DNA of 64,000 nucleotides from an uncultured Methylobacillus sp. (GTDB lineage: Bacteria > Pseudomonadota > Gammaproteobacteria > Burkholderiales > Methylophilaceae), in NCBI GenBank assembly GCA_946478865.1, contig CAMLDO010000006.1:32159-96158 (forward strand), read 5' to 3'. The notes beneath the pieces were generated by a model, which was given only the letters and a program-made list of their open reading frames with translations, did not search any database and was not told where the DNA came from. Within the stretch, counting starts at the first letter, position 1. Each line of letters begins with the position of its first letter. Shown here piece after piece: positions 21,101 through 28,472 of this stretch. Both the position numbers and the translations under genes were made by a program.

Positions 21101-22046
21101 GGTGTTCGGCGGTATCGCGAATCTCGCGCTCGCCGGGCAGAAACACCAGGATATCGCCGCCGCCGAGGCGCGACAGATCGTCCACCGCGTCAAGGATCGC
21201 GGCTTCCATGGTCTCTTCCTGCTCGTCTTCCTCGGTTTCCTGCAACGGCCGGTAGCGCACTTCGACCGGGTACATGCGACCCGACACCTCGATTACCGGC
21301 GCGCCGTCGAAATGCTGCGAGAAGCGATCCGCATCGATGGTCGCGGAAGTGACGATCACCTTGAGGTCGGGCCTTTTCGGCAGCAGCTGCTTGAGATAGC
21401 CCAGCAGGAAATCGATGTTCAGGCTGCGCTCATGCGCCTCGTCGATGATGAGTGTGTCGTAGGCGTTGAGGAAACGGTCGCCTTGCGTCTCGGCAAGCAG
21501 GATGCCATCGGTCATCAGCTTGATATGGCTGGTCTCGGACAGCTTGTCGTTGAAGCGGACCTTGTAACCCACCGCCTCGCCCAGAGGCGTTTTCAGTTCC
21601 TGTGCGATACGTGAAGCCACCGAGCGCGCGGCGATGCGGCGCGGCTGGGTGTGGCCGATCAGGCCGGCAACGCCACGCCCCAGCTCCAGGCATATCTTGG
21701 GCAATTGCGTGGTCTTGCCCGAGCCGGTCTCGCCGCAAACGATGACCACCTGGTGCTTGGCAATCGCTGCCGCAATTTCGTCCTTGCGTTGATTGACCGG
21801 CAGGTCCTGACCGAAATCGGGCTTGGGCAAGCTGGCACGGCGAGCGGCATAGCGGCGCGACGAGCTTTCGATCTTCGCCGCCACATCCGCCAAAATACGA
21901 TCCGCGGGCTTGCCCGCCTTGAGCGCGTCCCGCGCATCGCGCAGTTTGCGTTGCAAGGGATAACGATCAGCCAGCATGCAGTGCGGCAGCTGAGCCTCGA
22001 ACTGTTCGATGACGCGGGAAGGAGAAGGCATGGAAGGACTGGTCAT
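18150..22046 (-). CDS. hrpA: ATP-dependent RNA helicase HrpA
   Basis: A 1298-residue DEAH-box helicase, the normal length for HrpA. Walker A is GETGSGKTT (105-113), Walker B is DEAH (202-205), and the family motifs SAT (TSATIDADRF) and QRAGRCGR are present. The C-terminal extension typical of bacterial HrpA is present (DUF3418-type). In E. coli, HrpA acts on mRNA processing and rescues stalled ribosomes. It is single, convergent with the FIST gene and divergent from cpxR. Confidence 0.95.
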   Translation of the reverse strand: MTSPSMPSPSRVIEQFEAQLPHCMLADRYPLQRKLRDARDALKAGKPADRILADVAAKIESSSRRYAARRASLPKPDFGQDLPVNQRKDEIAAAIAKHQVVIVCGETGSGKTTQLPKICLELGRGVAGLIGHTQPRRIAARSVASRIAQELKTPLGEAVGYKVRFNDKLSETSHIKLMTDGILLAETQGDRFLNAYDTLIIDEAHERSLNIDFLLGYLKQLLPKRPDLKVIVTSATIDADRFSQHFDGAPVIEVSGRMYPVEVRYRPLQETEEDEQEETMEAAILDAVDDLSRLGGGDILVFLPGEREIRDTAEHLRKHHPKGAEILPLFARLSIEDQQKVFRPSGGRRIVLATNVAETSLTVPGIKYVIDTGLARVNRYSARAKVEQLQIEKISQAAARQRAGRCGRVSNGICVRLYSEEDFNNRSEFTDPEILRSSLASVILRMASLKLGDVAEFPFIEAPYSRLIADGYQLLQELGAVDENRRITEVGQQLAKLPLDPRIGRMILAAKRENCLKEILIIGSALAIQDPRERPMDKREAADQAHAKFADERSDFMGFLKLWEFYDDALKHKKSNRDLLNKCHQNFLSFLRLKEWRELHGQLAGIVADMELKPNEQEAGYDQIHRALLAGLLGNIGFKDGEAESYLGARGIRFHVAPGSSLKKRRPKWVMAAELMETAKLYARGVADINPDWIEPLARGLTQSHYSDPRWDRKPAQVVAWERVSLYGLTIVPKRRVHYGPIDPVESREIFIREALANMEFDTRAPFFAANQRLMQEIEELEHKARRQDVLVDEHALFAFYDARIPEGIVNGAGFEKWRQDAEKENPKLLYLTRDDLMRHAASSVTEAQFPETFDLDGTQVPLKYRFEPGHPLDGVTATIPLALLNQLDPTQAEWLVPGMIREKITHLIKSLPKTIRRVCVPVPDFVTGFLEKAKMGEGRLLEAVAEYIRQRTGLKLSASEWAEPIPPHLLMNFRVIDDAGRELAMGRDWLALKNQLGQAAQLTFRSGQPDIEKTGLKQWDFGDLPKKLDFTRNNRQMTGYPALEDSGDSVAVKLFDTEAAALESHRKGVRRLMRFELKEQMKQLEKGLPGFNQYAMLLRNIMNPDDLREDMLTAIADRAFIGEDELPRSNADFMALKARARTRLPAVVEGAGRLAQAIAAEVQPLAQKLNGLPPAMSRVKREVEDQYARLLPKRFFSTTPWERLQHIPRYLKALRMRLEKYPSSVERDTRSAQAVQELWQRWETRVIAERKAEGASEALEDFRWLIEELRVSLFAQELKTPFPVSVKRLEKIWAELP

Positions 22047-22088
22047 GGGCCGCGAATTTTACCATGCCGGGCGGCTGCGTCGCGGAAG

Positions 22089-22103
22089 GTAAAAAACGGT
22101 AAA
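22089..22103 (+). promoter_or_regulatory. CpxR box upstream of cpxR (autoregulation)
   Basis: GTAAA-AAACG-GTAAA is an exact match to the CpxR consensus GTAAA-N5-GTAAA. It lies 79 bp upstream of the cpxR start, within the intergenic region shared with hrpA. Confidence 0.7.
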
Positions 22104-22181
22104 ACTGCGCCTCGTCCCCTACCCCATAGTGCGGCACTTGGTTAACATGCCGGGATTGTTTTTATTGGAAAAAGTGCGCTC

Positions 22182-22868
22182 ATGCCCAAGATTCTGCTGG
22201 TGGACGACGATGTCGAGCTTGTCAGCATGCTCAAGGAATATCTCGAGCAGGAGGGCTTCAACGTGAAGGCCGTCCACAATGGGGAAGAAGGTGTTGCGGA
22301 AGCCCATACCGGCCACTATGCGATTGCCGTGCTGGACGTGATGATGCCGGTAATGAATGGGGTCGAGGCGCTGCGGCGTATCCGCGCTGATAGCGCCATG
22401 CCGGTGCTCATGCTGACCGCCAAGGGCGACGACATGGACAAGATCATCGGGCTGGAACTGGGCGCCGACGACTATGTCCCCAAGCCTTGCACGCCGCGCG
22501 AACTGACCGCGCGCATCCGCGCCATCCTGCGTCGCGCCGAGACCGCACAATCCCCGACACAATCCGCCACATTCTCGCTAGGCGCATTGACCATGTGGCC
22601 GCAGCAGCGACGTGCGGAATGGGACGGCGAGAACCTTGACCTCACCAGCAGCGAATACAATCTGCTGCTGGTGCTGGCGCGTAATGCCGGGCAACCTGTC
22701 AGCAAGAAGGAGCTATCCGAACAGGCACTCGGGCGCCCACTGGCGCGCTTCGACCGCAGCATCGACGTGCACCTGAGCAGCATCCGCCAAAAGCTCGGCA
22801 AACTGCCCGATGGGCGCTCCTGCATCCAGACCGTGCATCGCCTCGGCTATCAATACCTCAAGGAATAG
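22182..22868 (+). CDS. cpxR: OmpR-family response regulator, CpxR-like
   Basis: A 228-residue regulator. The receiver carries phosphoacceptor D52 (VLDVMMP) and an acid pocket at D8-D10, followed by a winged-helix DNA-binding domain from about residue 130 ending in VHRLGYQYL. Sequence style and gene order (regulator, kinase, CpxP/Spy-like protein) fit CpxR of the envelope-stress response. Perfect CpxR boxes upstream of this gene and of the cpxP-like gene support the name. The kinase starts 14 bp downstream. Confidence 0.85.
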   Translation: MPKILLVDDDVELVSMLKEYLEQEGFNVKAVHNGEEGVAEAHTGHYAIAVLDVMMPVMNGVEALRRIRADSAMPVLMLTAKGDDMDKIIGLELGADDYVPKPCTPRELTARIRAILRRAETAQSPTQSATFSLGALTMWPQQRRAEWDGENLDLTSSEYNLLLVLARNAGQPVSKKELSEQALGRPLARFDRSIDVHLSSIRQKLGKLPDGRSCIQTVHRLGYQYLKE

Positions 22869-22882
22869 ATTCAGAGCATCGC

Positions 22883-23983
22883 ATGGGCCGTCTTTTCTGG
22901 AAGTTCTTTCTGTTCATCTGGCTGGTGCAACTGCTGGGCATGCTAGGCGTAGGTGCCAGCTTCTGGCTGCGCGACCACATCCGGGCCAAAGAAATCGCGC
23001 AGGCTGTATCGCCGCAGGCGGCCATGCACAGGCCACCGCCGCATCACGAACCCAAGCACCTCCCGCCGCACGGTCCCAAGCTGCTACCGCCACCCGAGAT
23101 GATCATCGCCAACCTGCTGGTCGGACTGCTGGCTGCCGGCGGACTCGCCTGGTATTTCGCCAAGCCCATCCGCAACCTGCGCACGGCGTTCGATGCCGCC
23201 GCCGACGGTAAACTGGAAACCCGGCTGGGCGGGACGATGGGCCGACGGCGCGACGAACTGGCCGATCTCAGCCGCGATTTCGATCATATGGCGGAACGCC
23301 TGCAGACTCTGATGAGCAGCCAGCGCCATCTGCTGCATGACGTGTCGCATGAGCTGCGTTCACCGCTCGCCCGACTGCAGGCAGCTATCGGCCTCGCACG
23401 CCAGACCCCGGACAAGCTTGCAGCCTCGATGGACCGCATCGAACTGGAAAGCACGCGCATCGATGCACTGGTGGGCGAACTGCTCACGCTGTCGCGGCTG
23501 GAAGCCGGTGTCACTGGCGATTTGAGCGAAGAAATCAACCTGGGCGAACTGGTCGCCGACATTGTCGAGGACGCACGTTTCGAAGCCAGCATTCATAACC
23601 GCACGGTGGAATTCCTGGGCGACTGCGAAGTCATCGTGCGGGGCCGCGCAGAGCTGCTGGGCCGGGCGATCGAGAATGTGATACGCAACGCGATCAAGCA
23701 TACGCCGCAAGGCAGCTGGGTGTTGCTGCAGGCGGAATACAAGCCTGTTGAACATCTGCTGCAACTCAAGATTCGCGATAACGGTCCGGGCGTCCCCGAA
23801 GCGGAGTTGCAGAAAATCTTCGAACCGTTCTTCCGCAGCAGCACCAGCACTGACGGTCACGGGCTCGGCCTCGCCATCGCACACCGCGTGGTGCAGGCGC
23901 ACGGCGGCAGTATCCTGGCGCGCAATTGCGCCGGCGGCGGGCTCAGCGTCGAGATGACCTTCCCGGTTTTGCGCACTGCCTGA
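22883..23983 (+). CDS. cpxA: Sensor histidine kinase, CpxA-like with minimal sensor loop
   Basis: A 366-residue kinase. TM1 is at about 7-28 and TM2 at about 74-92, then HAMP, a dimerisation H-box with H156 (DVSHELRSPLARLQ), and an ATPase domain with N (NVIRNAIKH), G1 (DNGPGVPE) and G2 (GHGLGLAIAHRV) boxes. The periplasmic part is only about 43 residues and rich in His and Pro (HRPPPHHEPKHLPPHGPK). E. coli CpxA has a much larger sensor domain. The short His-rich loop suggests direct metal sensing, but this is inference. Confidence 0.85.
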   Translation: MGRLFWKFFLFIWLVQLLGMLGVGASFWLRDHIRAKEIAQAVSPQAAMHRPPPHHEPKHLPPHGPKLLPPPEMIIANLLVGLLAAGGLAWYFAKPIRNLRTAFDAAADGKLETRLGGTMGRRRDELADLSRDFDHMAERLQTLMSSQRHLLHDVSHELRSPLARLQAAIGLARQTPDKLAASMDRIELESTRIDALVGELLTLSRLEAGVTGDLSEEINLGELVADIVEDARFEASIHNRTVEFLGDCEVIVRGRAELLGRAIENVIRNAIKHTPQGSWVLLQAEYKPVEHLLQLKIRDNGPGVPEAELQKIFEPFFRSSTSTDGHGLGLAIAHRVVQAHGGSILARNCAGGGLSVEMTFPVLRTA

Positions 23984-23992
23984 ACCCTCTTC

Positions 23993-24007
23993 TTTACCCG
24001 CATTTAC
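23993..24007 (-). promoter_or_regulatory. CpxR box upstream of the cpxP-like gene
   Basis: TTTAC-CCGCA-TTTAC is the exact reverse complement of a GTAAA-N5-GTAAA CpxR box. It lies 10 bp after the cpxA stop and 100 bp before the cpxP-like start. TATGAT at 24041-24046 is a possible -10. No good -35 is present at 17 bp, as expected for an activated promoter. Confidence 0.65.
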
Positions 24008-24106
24008 CTCGCATTGACGGCAGCTTACATGCCGCGCTCCTATGATGACTCCATCGTCACGGCCACGACGGCTTGCACGGTTTACTCATCGACTCAAGGA
24101 GACATC

Positions 24107-24628
24107 ATGAAACGCAACATTCCCGCCCTGCTAATCACCCTCGCCACTTTGCTCCCCACGCTGGCGCTTGCCCAACCTGAAGGCGACCGCGGTCCCGAGC
24201 GGTGCGCCAAGCCGGAGCATCGTCACGGACATCCTGACGCCGATTTCATGAGCGCCGCACGGATGCCGCCCTTTCTGCATGGCATCGTATTGAGTGAATC
24301 GCAGAAGGACGCGATTTTCGGCATCCTGCATGCCGATGCCCCTGCCGTACGCACCCATATGAAAGCCGCGCAACAAGCGCATGAAGCGCTGCGCGCCCTG
24401 ACGCTTTCTGACCGCTACGATGAAGCCAAGGCCAGGGAGCTGGCAGAAACCGCAGCCGACAACATGGCGGTATTGACGCTGCTGCGTTCGCATAGCGAAT
24501 CGCGCATCTACCAATTGCTGACACCGGAACAGCGCAAACAGGTCAACGAACAGCGTGAAGAAGCTGGTCCGCATCCGGCCAATCTGCGCGCTATCAAACC
24601 CGTGCCGCATATGCAGCGCGCGATGTAA
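24107..24628 (+). CDS. Periplasmic CpxP/Spy-like stress protein
   Basis: A 173-residue secreted protein with a signal peptide (residues 1-22, cut after ALA in LALA-QPEG). The mature part is helical. It has one LTxxQ motif (LTPEQRKQ) near the C-terminus and a related LSESQ repeat earlier, the signature of CpxP/Spy. A His-rich stretch (EHRHGHPDADF) follows the signal peptide and could bind metal. In enterics CpxP restrains CpxA and Spy acts as a chaperone. The ATG at 24107 has AAGGAG upstream. A longer frame from 24014 would destroy the signal peptide. Confidence 0.82.
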   Translation: MKRNIPALLITLATLLPTLALAQPEGDRGPERCAKPEHRHGHPDADFMSAARMPPFLHGIVLSESQKDAIFGILHADAPAVRTHMKAAQQAHEALRALTLSDRYDEAKARELAETAADNMAVLTLLRSHSESRIYQLLTPEQRKQVNEQREEAGPHPANLRAIKPVPHMQRAM

Positions 24629-24637
24629 TTGTTTCCA

Positions 24638-24662
24638 GGTGACGGCAATTCTTGCCGTCACC
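24638..24662. terminator. Hairpin after the cpxP-like gene
   Basis: GGTGACGGCAA and TTGCCGTCACC form a perfect 11-bp stem with a 3-nt loop, starting 10 bp after the stop codon. The U-tract is poor, so it may be a weak terminator or a 3'-end stabiliser. Confidence 0.5.
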
Positions 24663-25034
24663 ATTGCAGACTAGGGGTGAGTCGATTGCCTGAGAACCGG
24701 AAAAATACTGGCTGATCAATTACCTGCATGATCCAAGCACCCATAAGCCGACTTTTCGGAAAACCTTTCGGATACGGAAAAATTTGCCGCTTCCCAACCT
24801 ACTCTTGCCGCATGGTCAGGAGCCAGCGAAAAAATTCATAACTTACTAATAAATAAAGAATTTTTATTAACCGAAATTAACAATACTTTACACCTCCCGC
24901 CATCAAATCCGCCCTTGTCTGGCCGATACTTTGCTATGAGCTGAAGGCAGGCTCATGGCGCTATTAGCGCACAGCAGCTCTGTTTGCCCGGCATCAACGG
25001 GCAATCCTTCACGAAAACCAAGAAAGGAAGCAAC
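24663..25034. other. Non-coding leader region upstream of the EF-hand gene
   Basis: No gene is seen across the roughly 400 bp between the cpxP-like gene and the EF-hand gene. The stretch contains a strongly AT-rich block (24835-24890, many AATAAA/TTATTA steps), likely a promoter or regulator-binding region. A short hairpin (TTGCCCG...CGGGCAA, 24984-25004) lies in the presumed 5' leader. I found no riboswitch consensus that I could defend. Confidence 0.45.
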
Positions 25035-25691
25035 ATGATGAACAGCATAGGTAGCAGCATGGCCTCCAGCTGGGCGAGCAAGCTTTTCACCCAGCTGGAT
25101 ACCAAAAATCAGGGATACATCGAGCAAAGCGACCTCGCCTCCGCTCTTAGCAAGATTTCCGATGACAGCAGCAGCGTCGATGAAATCTTCAGCCAGTTGG
25201 ACGGCGACAGCGATGGCAAGGTCACGCAGGACGAGATGACGAGCGCGCTGGAACAGGTCGCGGCAGAACTCGACAAGCAGTTCAACAATATGCGCATGCA
25301 GGGCGGACCCGGCGGTCCGGGCGGCATGCCGCCGCCTCCGCCGGAAAACGATGCCGGCTTTACCGAAGAGGAACTCGCCAGCCAACTGGAGGAAATCGGC
25401 AGCACGGACAGCCAGCGCTCTGAGCTGATTTCCAAGGTTCTGGAAAACTTCGATACTGCGGACACAGACGATGACGGCAAGGTCAGTTTCAAGGAAGCGA
25501 TGGCGCTCGATCAGTCTTCCAACAGTGCCTCCAGCTCCACTACGACCGCGACGGAAATCGATACAGCTTCCGCCTCCTCTACTCAATCCGACGTCACGAA
25601 GCAGATCATGCAGTTGCTGCAGGCCTATCAGGTATTCGGCCGGGACGAAGAGCAGAACGGCCTCTACGCCGCGCTCTCCATTTCCGCCTGA
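25035..25691 (+). CDS. EF-hand calcium-binding protein (XopAW-like)
   Basis: A 218-residue acidic protein with three EF-hand loops: residues 22-33 (DTKNQGYIEQSD), 56-67 (DGDSDGKVTQDE) and 143-154 (DTDDDGKVSFKE). The last two keep all the usual calcium ligands, while the first is imperfect. A GGPGGPGGMPPPPP linker separates the halves. There is no signal peptide or membrane segment. It resembles the EF-hand family that includes the Xanthomonas effector XopAW, but nothing here shows it is secreted. The ATG at 25035 follows AGGAAG at 5 bp. Its role is unknown; calcium buffering or sensing is the obvious guess. Confidence 0.8.
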   Translation: MMNSIGSSMASSWASKLFTQLDTKNQGYIEQSDLASALSKISDDSSSVDEIFSQLDGDSDGKVTQDEMTSALEQVAAELDKQFNNMRMQGGPGGPGGMPPPPPENDAGFTEEELASQLEEIGSTDSQRSELISKVLENFDTADTDDDGKVSFKEAMALDQSSNSASSSTTTATEIDTASASSTQSDVTKQIMQLLQAYQVFGRDEEQNGLYAALSISA

Positions 25692-25702
25692 CCATAGCAA
25701 TA

Positions 25703-25726
25703 CAAGGCCGGCATTTGCCGGCCTTG
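25703..25726 (+). terminator. Hairpin after the EF-hand gene
   Basis: CAAGGCCGGC pairs with GCCGGCCTTG around ATTT, starting 11 bp after the stop codon. It is followed by a weak T-containing tail. Confidence 0.55.
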
Positions 25727-25854
25727 AGTCTTACACCTAATGAAAATCATTAGGCACAATTCATGAACTGCACGAATGTATTTGCTAACCGGACGCGTAT
25801 AGTGAGAACCGTGCGATGAGTCATCGCCTAACAAGACACTTAAGGAGATTAGCC

Positions 25855-25926
25855 ATGTGGACCAAGCCCCAAGCTACTGAAATGCGTTTCGGTTTTGAAG
25901 TGACGATGTACGTCTGCAACCGCTAA
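25855..25926 (+). CDS. pqqA: Pyrroloquinoline quinone precursor peptide PqqA
   Basis: A 23-residue peptide starting MWTKPQATEM, with the core FGFEVTMYVCNR at its C-terminal end. The Glu-x-x-x-Tyr pair (E15 and Y19), which PqqD/PqqE crosslink during PQQ synthesis, is in place, and the N-terminal MWTKP and C-terminal NR match Pseudomonas/Klebsiella PqqA. The ATG follows TAAGGAG at 7 bp. A strong terminator follows 22 bp after the stop, so the gene is transcribed alone. No pqqB, C, D or E gene is in the window, so the maturation genes must be elsewhere or absent. An extra Cys (C21) replaces a usually small or aromatic residue. Confidence 0.93.
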   Translation: MWTKPQATEMRFGFEVTMYVCNR

Positions 25927-25948
25927 TACGCGTTTAGCACAGATTCAA

Positions 25949-25984
25949 ACGCCCACGGGAGCTTCGGCTCTCGTGGGCGTTTTT
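25949..25984 (+). terminator. Strong intrinsic terminator after pqqA
   Basis: ACGCCCACGGGAGC and GCTCTCGTGGGCGT form a 14-bp stem (one G-U pair) capped by a UUCG tetraloop and followed by TTTT. Confidence 0.9.
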
Positions 25985-25995
25985 ACATTTTCGTA

Positions 25996-26023
25996 TTGCA
26001 GTCGAATGTGCCGGGAGTATGAT
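25996..26023 (+). promoter_or_regulatory. Candidate sigma-70 promoter for the peroxiredoxin gene
   Basis: TTGCAG and TATGAT are separated by 16 bp and lie between the pqqA terminator and the peroxiredoxin gene. An AGGAGG ribosome site precedes the ATG at 26062. Confidence 0.45.
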
Positions 26024-26061
26024 TAAAACTTGAACCGAATCCTAATCTTAGGAGGTTAATC

Positions 26062-26721
26062 ATGGCACTGAGAATTGGCGACGTGGCTCCCGATTTCACT
26101 GCGGAAACCACCGAAGGCACGATACATTTTCACGACTGGATAGGCGATGGCTGGGCCATCCTGTTCTCGCATCCCAAGGACTTCACCCCCGTCTGCACCA
26201 CCGAGCTCGGCTATCTCGCCAAGCTCAAACCGGAATTCGACAAGCGCAACTGCAAAGTAATCGGCCTCAGCATCGACAGCGTCGAAGATCACAAGCGCTG
26301 GACCAAGGACATCGAAGAAACGCAGGACTGCACCCTCAACTATCCACTCATCGGCGACAGCAACCTCGAAGTAGCCAAGCTGTATGACATGATCCACCCG
26401 AATGCCAGTGGAACCGCAAGCGGGCGCACGGCCGTGGACAATGCGACGGTGCGCTCGGTATTCCTGATCGGGCCGGACAAGAAGATCAAGCTGATGCTGA
26501 TGTACCCCATGAGCACGGGGCGTGACTTCAACGAGGTGTTGCGCGCATTGGATTCGTGCCAGCTTACGGGCAAGCACACCGTCGCGACCCCGGTCAACTG
26601 GCGGCCCGGCGAAGAGGTCATCATCCCGCCTTCCGTGTCCGACGAAGCGGCCAGGGCCAAATATCCGTCCGGATGGCGGGCACCCAGGCCTTATTTGCGC
26701 TACGTGCCGCATCCGCGCTAG
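26062..26721 (+). CDS. 1-Cys peroxiredoxin (Prx6 family)
   Basis: A 219-residue AhpC/TSA-fold peroxidase. The peroxidatic cysteine is C45 in DFTPVCTTELG. A C-terminal arm of about 60 residues (VNWRPGEEVIIPPSV) is characteristic of the Prx6/1-Cys subfamily. It reduces hydrogen and alkyl peroxides in the cytoplasm. It has a textbook AGGAGG ribosome site, implying high expression, and is monocistronic after the pqqA terminator. Confidence 0.92.
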   Translation: MALRIGDVAPDFTAETTEGTIHFHDWIGDGWAILFSHPKDFTPVCTTELGYLAKLKPEFDKRNCKVIGLSIDSVEDHKRWTKDIEETQDCTLNYPLIGDSNLEVAKLYDMIHPNASGTASGRTAVDNATVRSVFLIGPDKKIKLMLMYPMSTGRDFNEVLRALDSCQLTGKHTVATPVNWRPGEEVIIPPSVSDEAARAKYPSGWRAPRPYLRYVPHPR

Positions 26722-26739
26722 GCGGTTTCAGTCAAAAAA

Positions 26740-26760
26740 CAAGGCGCCTGAAGCGCCTTG
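26740..26760 (-). terminator. Terminator for the minus-strand exported protein gene
   Basis: CAAGGCGC pairs with GCGCCTTG over a 5-nt loop. The minus strand continues into a T6 tract (A6 at 26734-26739 on the plus strand). It lies in the convergent gap with the peroxiredoxin gene. Confidence 0.75.
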
Positions 26761-26766
26761 TGAAGT

Positions 26767-27189
26767 TTATTTCTGCGTGCACTCTTCCGAGCCGGTATTA
26801 CCCCCCTTGTACTCCGGCTCGTAGTAGAACTTGCTGAACGCCCACTTGCCGTTCTTGCCTTTTCGGATCGTCGCGATGCCGGTGCCGTAATCCTTGGTGG
26901 ATTGATCCTGCAATGCAAAGTGGATCGCCAGCTTGTCACCCTCGGAAACCGCATGACCGAGGTAAGCGCCGAACCCGGGCACTTCGAGCTTGAAGGTATA
27001 GGCGCCGTGGCTACCTACGCTTTGCTCCGCCACTTGCTTCATCGTCACCGTGCCGGTGTATTCGCCTTCATGCGCATCCACGCCCTTGCACTGGTACACA
27101 CCGCTGTAATCCGGGCCGGTAAAGGCCGGCTTGGCGCTGGCAATCCCGCTTGCCGCCAGCAGGGCGACCAAAACAGCTACATTCTTCAT
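26767..27189 (-). CDS. Small exported protein of unknown function
   Basis: A 140-residue protein with a clear signal peptide (MKNVAVLVALLAASGIASA, cleaved near residue 19). The mature protein looks beta-rich, with a DYSGVYQCKGVDAHEGEY start resembling small lipocalin/avidin-like sheets. Two cysteines (one near each end) could form a disulfide in the periplasm. I do not recognise the family. The ATG at 27189 follows AGGGAGAGTTGC. Confidence 0.7.
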   Translation of the reverse strand: MKNVAVLVALLAASGIASAKPAFTGPDYSGVYQCKGVDAHEGEYTGTVTMKQVAEQSVGSHGAYTFKLEVPGFGAYLGHAVSEGDKLAIHFALQDQSTKDYGTGIATIRKGKNGKWAFSKFYYEPEYKGGNTGSEECTQK

Positions 27190-27211
27190 GCAACTCTCCC
27201 TTTAAAAATAA

Positions 27212-27457
27212 TCAATCCGCAATTGCGATGCCGGATTCAGGTGCCGGCAGCACATTGATCTCGATATCGCCCATGGCGACTTTCTGACCTGCGCGTATCT
27301 TGCACGTCTTGCGCGTTTCCACCTGCCCGTCGACGGTGACTGCTCCGCTCGCCACCAGGGCCTTGCCCGCGCCGCCGCTATCGCAAACTCCGGTCAACTT
27401 GAGCAGGTTGTTGAGCTCGATGTATTCACCGCTCAGCACAAACTCCGTTTTCTGCAT
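27212..27457 (-). CDS. S4-domain RNA-binding protein (YbcJ-like)
   Basis: An 81-residue protein made of one S4 domain. The LNNLLKLTGVCDSGGAGKALVASG helix region and the following VTVDGQVETRKTCKIRAGQKV turn match YbcJ-type proteins, which bind structured RNA in the cytoplasm. The ATG at 27457 follows a purine-rich stretch (GGAAGGGTAGG). Upstream in-frame codons are not conserved. It sits 22 bp upstream of the exported-protein gene on the same strand. Confidence 0.85.
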   Translation of the reverse strand: MQKTEFVLSGEYIELNNLLKLTGVCDSGGAGKALVASGAVTVDGQVETRKTCKIRAGQKVAMGDIEINVLPAPESGIAIAD

Positions 27458-27581
27458 CTCCAACCTACCCTTCCTGTTTTCAATCGCGCATTCTACCGCA
27501 GCCCTCGCACCAGACCGTGGCACCAGGCCTGAACTTGATCGCACTCTCGCCATCGAACCGGAAAGTCACCCAGGTTGAGAC

Positions 27582-28469
27582 ATGCAGCAACCAAACTCCC
27601 CTTTCGTTCGATTCAAAGACATTACCCGCCTCATGCTGAGCGCAGTCAAGGCATGGTTCGAACACCGCGCGTCCAGCAAGGGCGCGGCGCTATCCTTCTA
27701 CACGCTGTTCTCCCTCACCCCGATCCTGGTGCTGGCAATCGCGGTCGTGGGCTATTTCTTCGGCCACGAAACAGCGCAGGGCGAGATCATCGGGCAGATC
27801 GAAAGCCTCGTAGGCCGGCAAGGAGCAGATGCGGCGCGCGTTATGCTCGCTGCTGCACAAAATGACAACTCCAGTTTATGGGCGACGATCATCGCTGCCG
27901 GGCTGCTCATTCTCGGCGCCACCACGGTATTCGCCGAGCTCAAGGCCAGCCTGGACGAAATCTGGGGAGTGGTCACGCATAACGATTCCACTCTGAAATC
28001 GCTCGTGATGACGCGGCTGCTGTCGTTCAGCATCGTGCTCGCGCTTGCTTTTCTGTTGCTGATTTCGCTGGTGGTCAATGCCGCGCTGGCGATGCTGGAG
28101 CATTTTGTCGGCGGCTTTCTCGGAGAGATGTTCGGCATGTTCACCTACGTCTCGACGCTGGTCACCTACGGCGTTATCGCCTGCATGTTCGCGCTGATCT
28201 ACAAGATGCTGCCCGATGTGCCGCTCTCCTGGTCGGATGTGTGGATAGGCGCCGCGTTCACGGCCGCTCTGTTCATCCTGGGGAAGTATGCGATCGGGCT
28301 CTACCTCGGCAACAGCAGCATCGCCTCGGGTTACGGCGCGGCGGGATCGCTGGTCGCCTTGCTGCTCTGGGTGTACTACTCGGCGCAGATATTCTTCCTC
28401 GGCGCAGAATTCACTCGGCAATACGCGACGCGCCTTGGCAGCCTGCAAAACTGGAAACGCGCCGCCTGA
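27582..28469 (+). CDS. YihY/BrkB-family inner-membrane protein
   Basis: A 295-residue polytopic protein with about six transmembrane segments. The family motifs include [16 protein letters not shown] near residue 33 and the conserved [28 protein letters not shown] near the C-terminus. The molecular role of the family is not settled; despite the old RNase BN label it is not a nuclease. It is convergent with the methyltransferase gene, with only 3 bp between the stops. Confidence 0.88.
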   Translation: MQQPNSPFVRFKDITRLMLSAVKAWFEHRASSKGAALSFYTLFSLTPILVLAIAVVGYFFGHETAQGEIIGQIESLVGRQGADAARVMLAAAQNDNSSLWATIIAAGLLILGATTVFAELKASLDEIWGVVTHNDSTLKSLVMTRLLSFSIVLALAFLLLISLVVNAALAMLEHFVGGFLGEMFGMFTYVSTLVTYGVIACMFALIYKMLPDVPLSWSDVWIGAAFTAALFILGKYAIGLYLGNSSIASGYGAAGSLVALLLWVYYSAQIFFLGAEFTRQYATRLGSLQNWKRAA

Positions 28470-28472
28470 CGC

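Noticed and set aside
24663..25034. Possible c-di-GMP riboswitch (GEMM) in the EF-hand leader
   Set aside because: I looked for the conserved GEMM core and tetraloop-receptor pattern and could not find them; only a simple 7-bp hairpin is present.
25741..25854. Sigma-54 promoter upstream of pqqA (GGCAC ... CTGC)
   Set aside because: The GG-to-GC spacing is 15 bp, not 10, so it does not meet the -24/-12 pattern.
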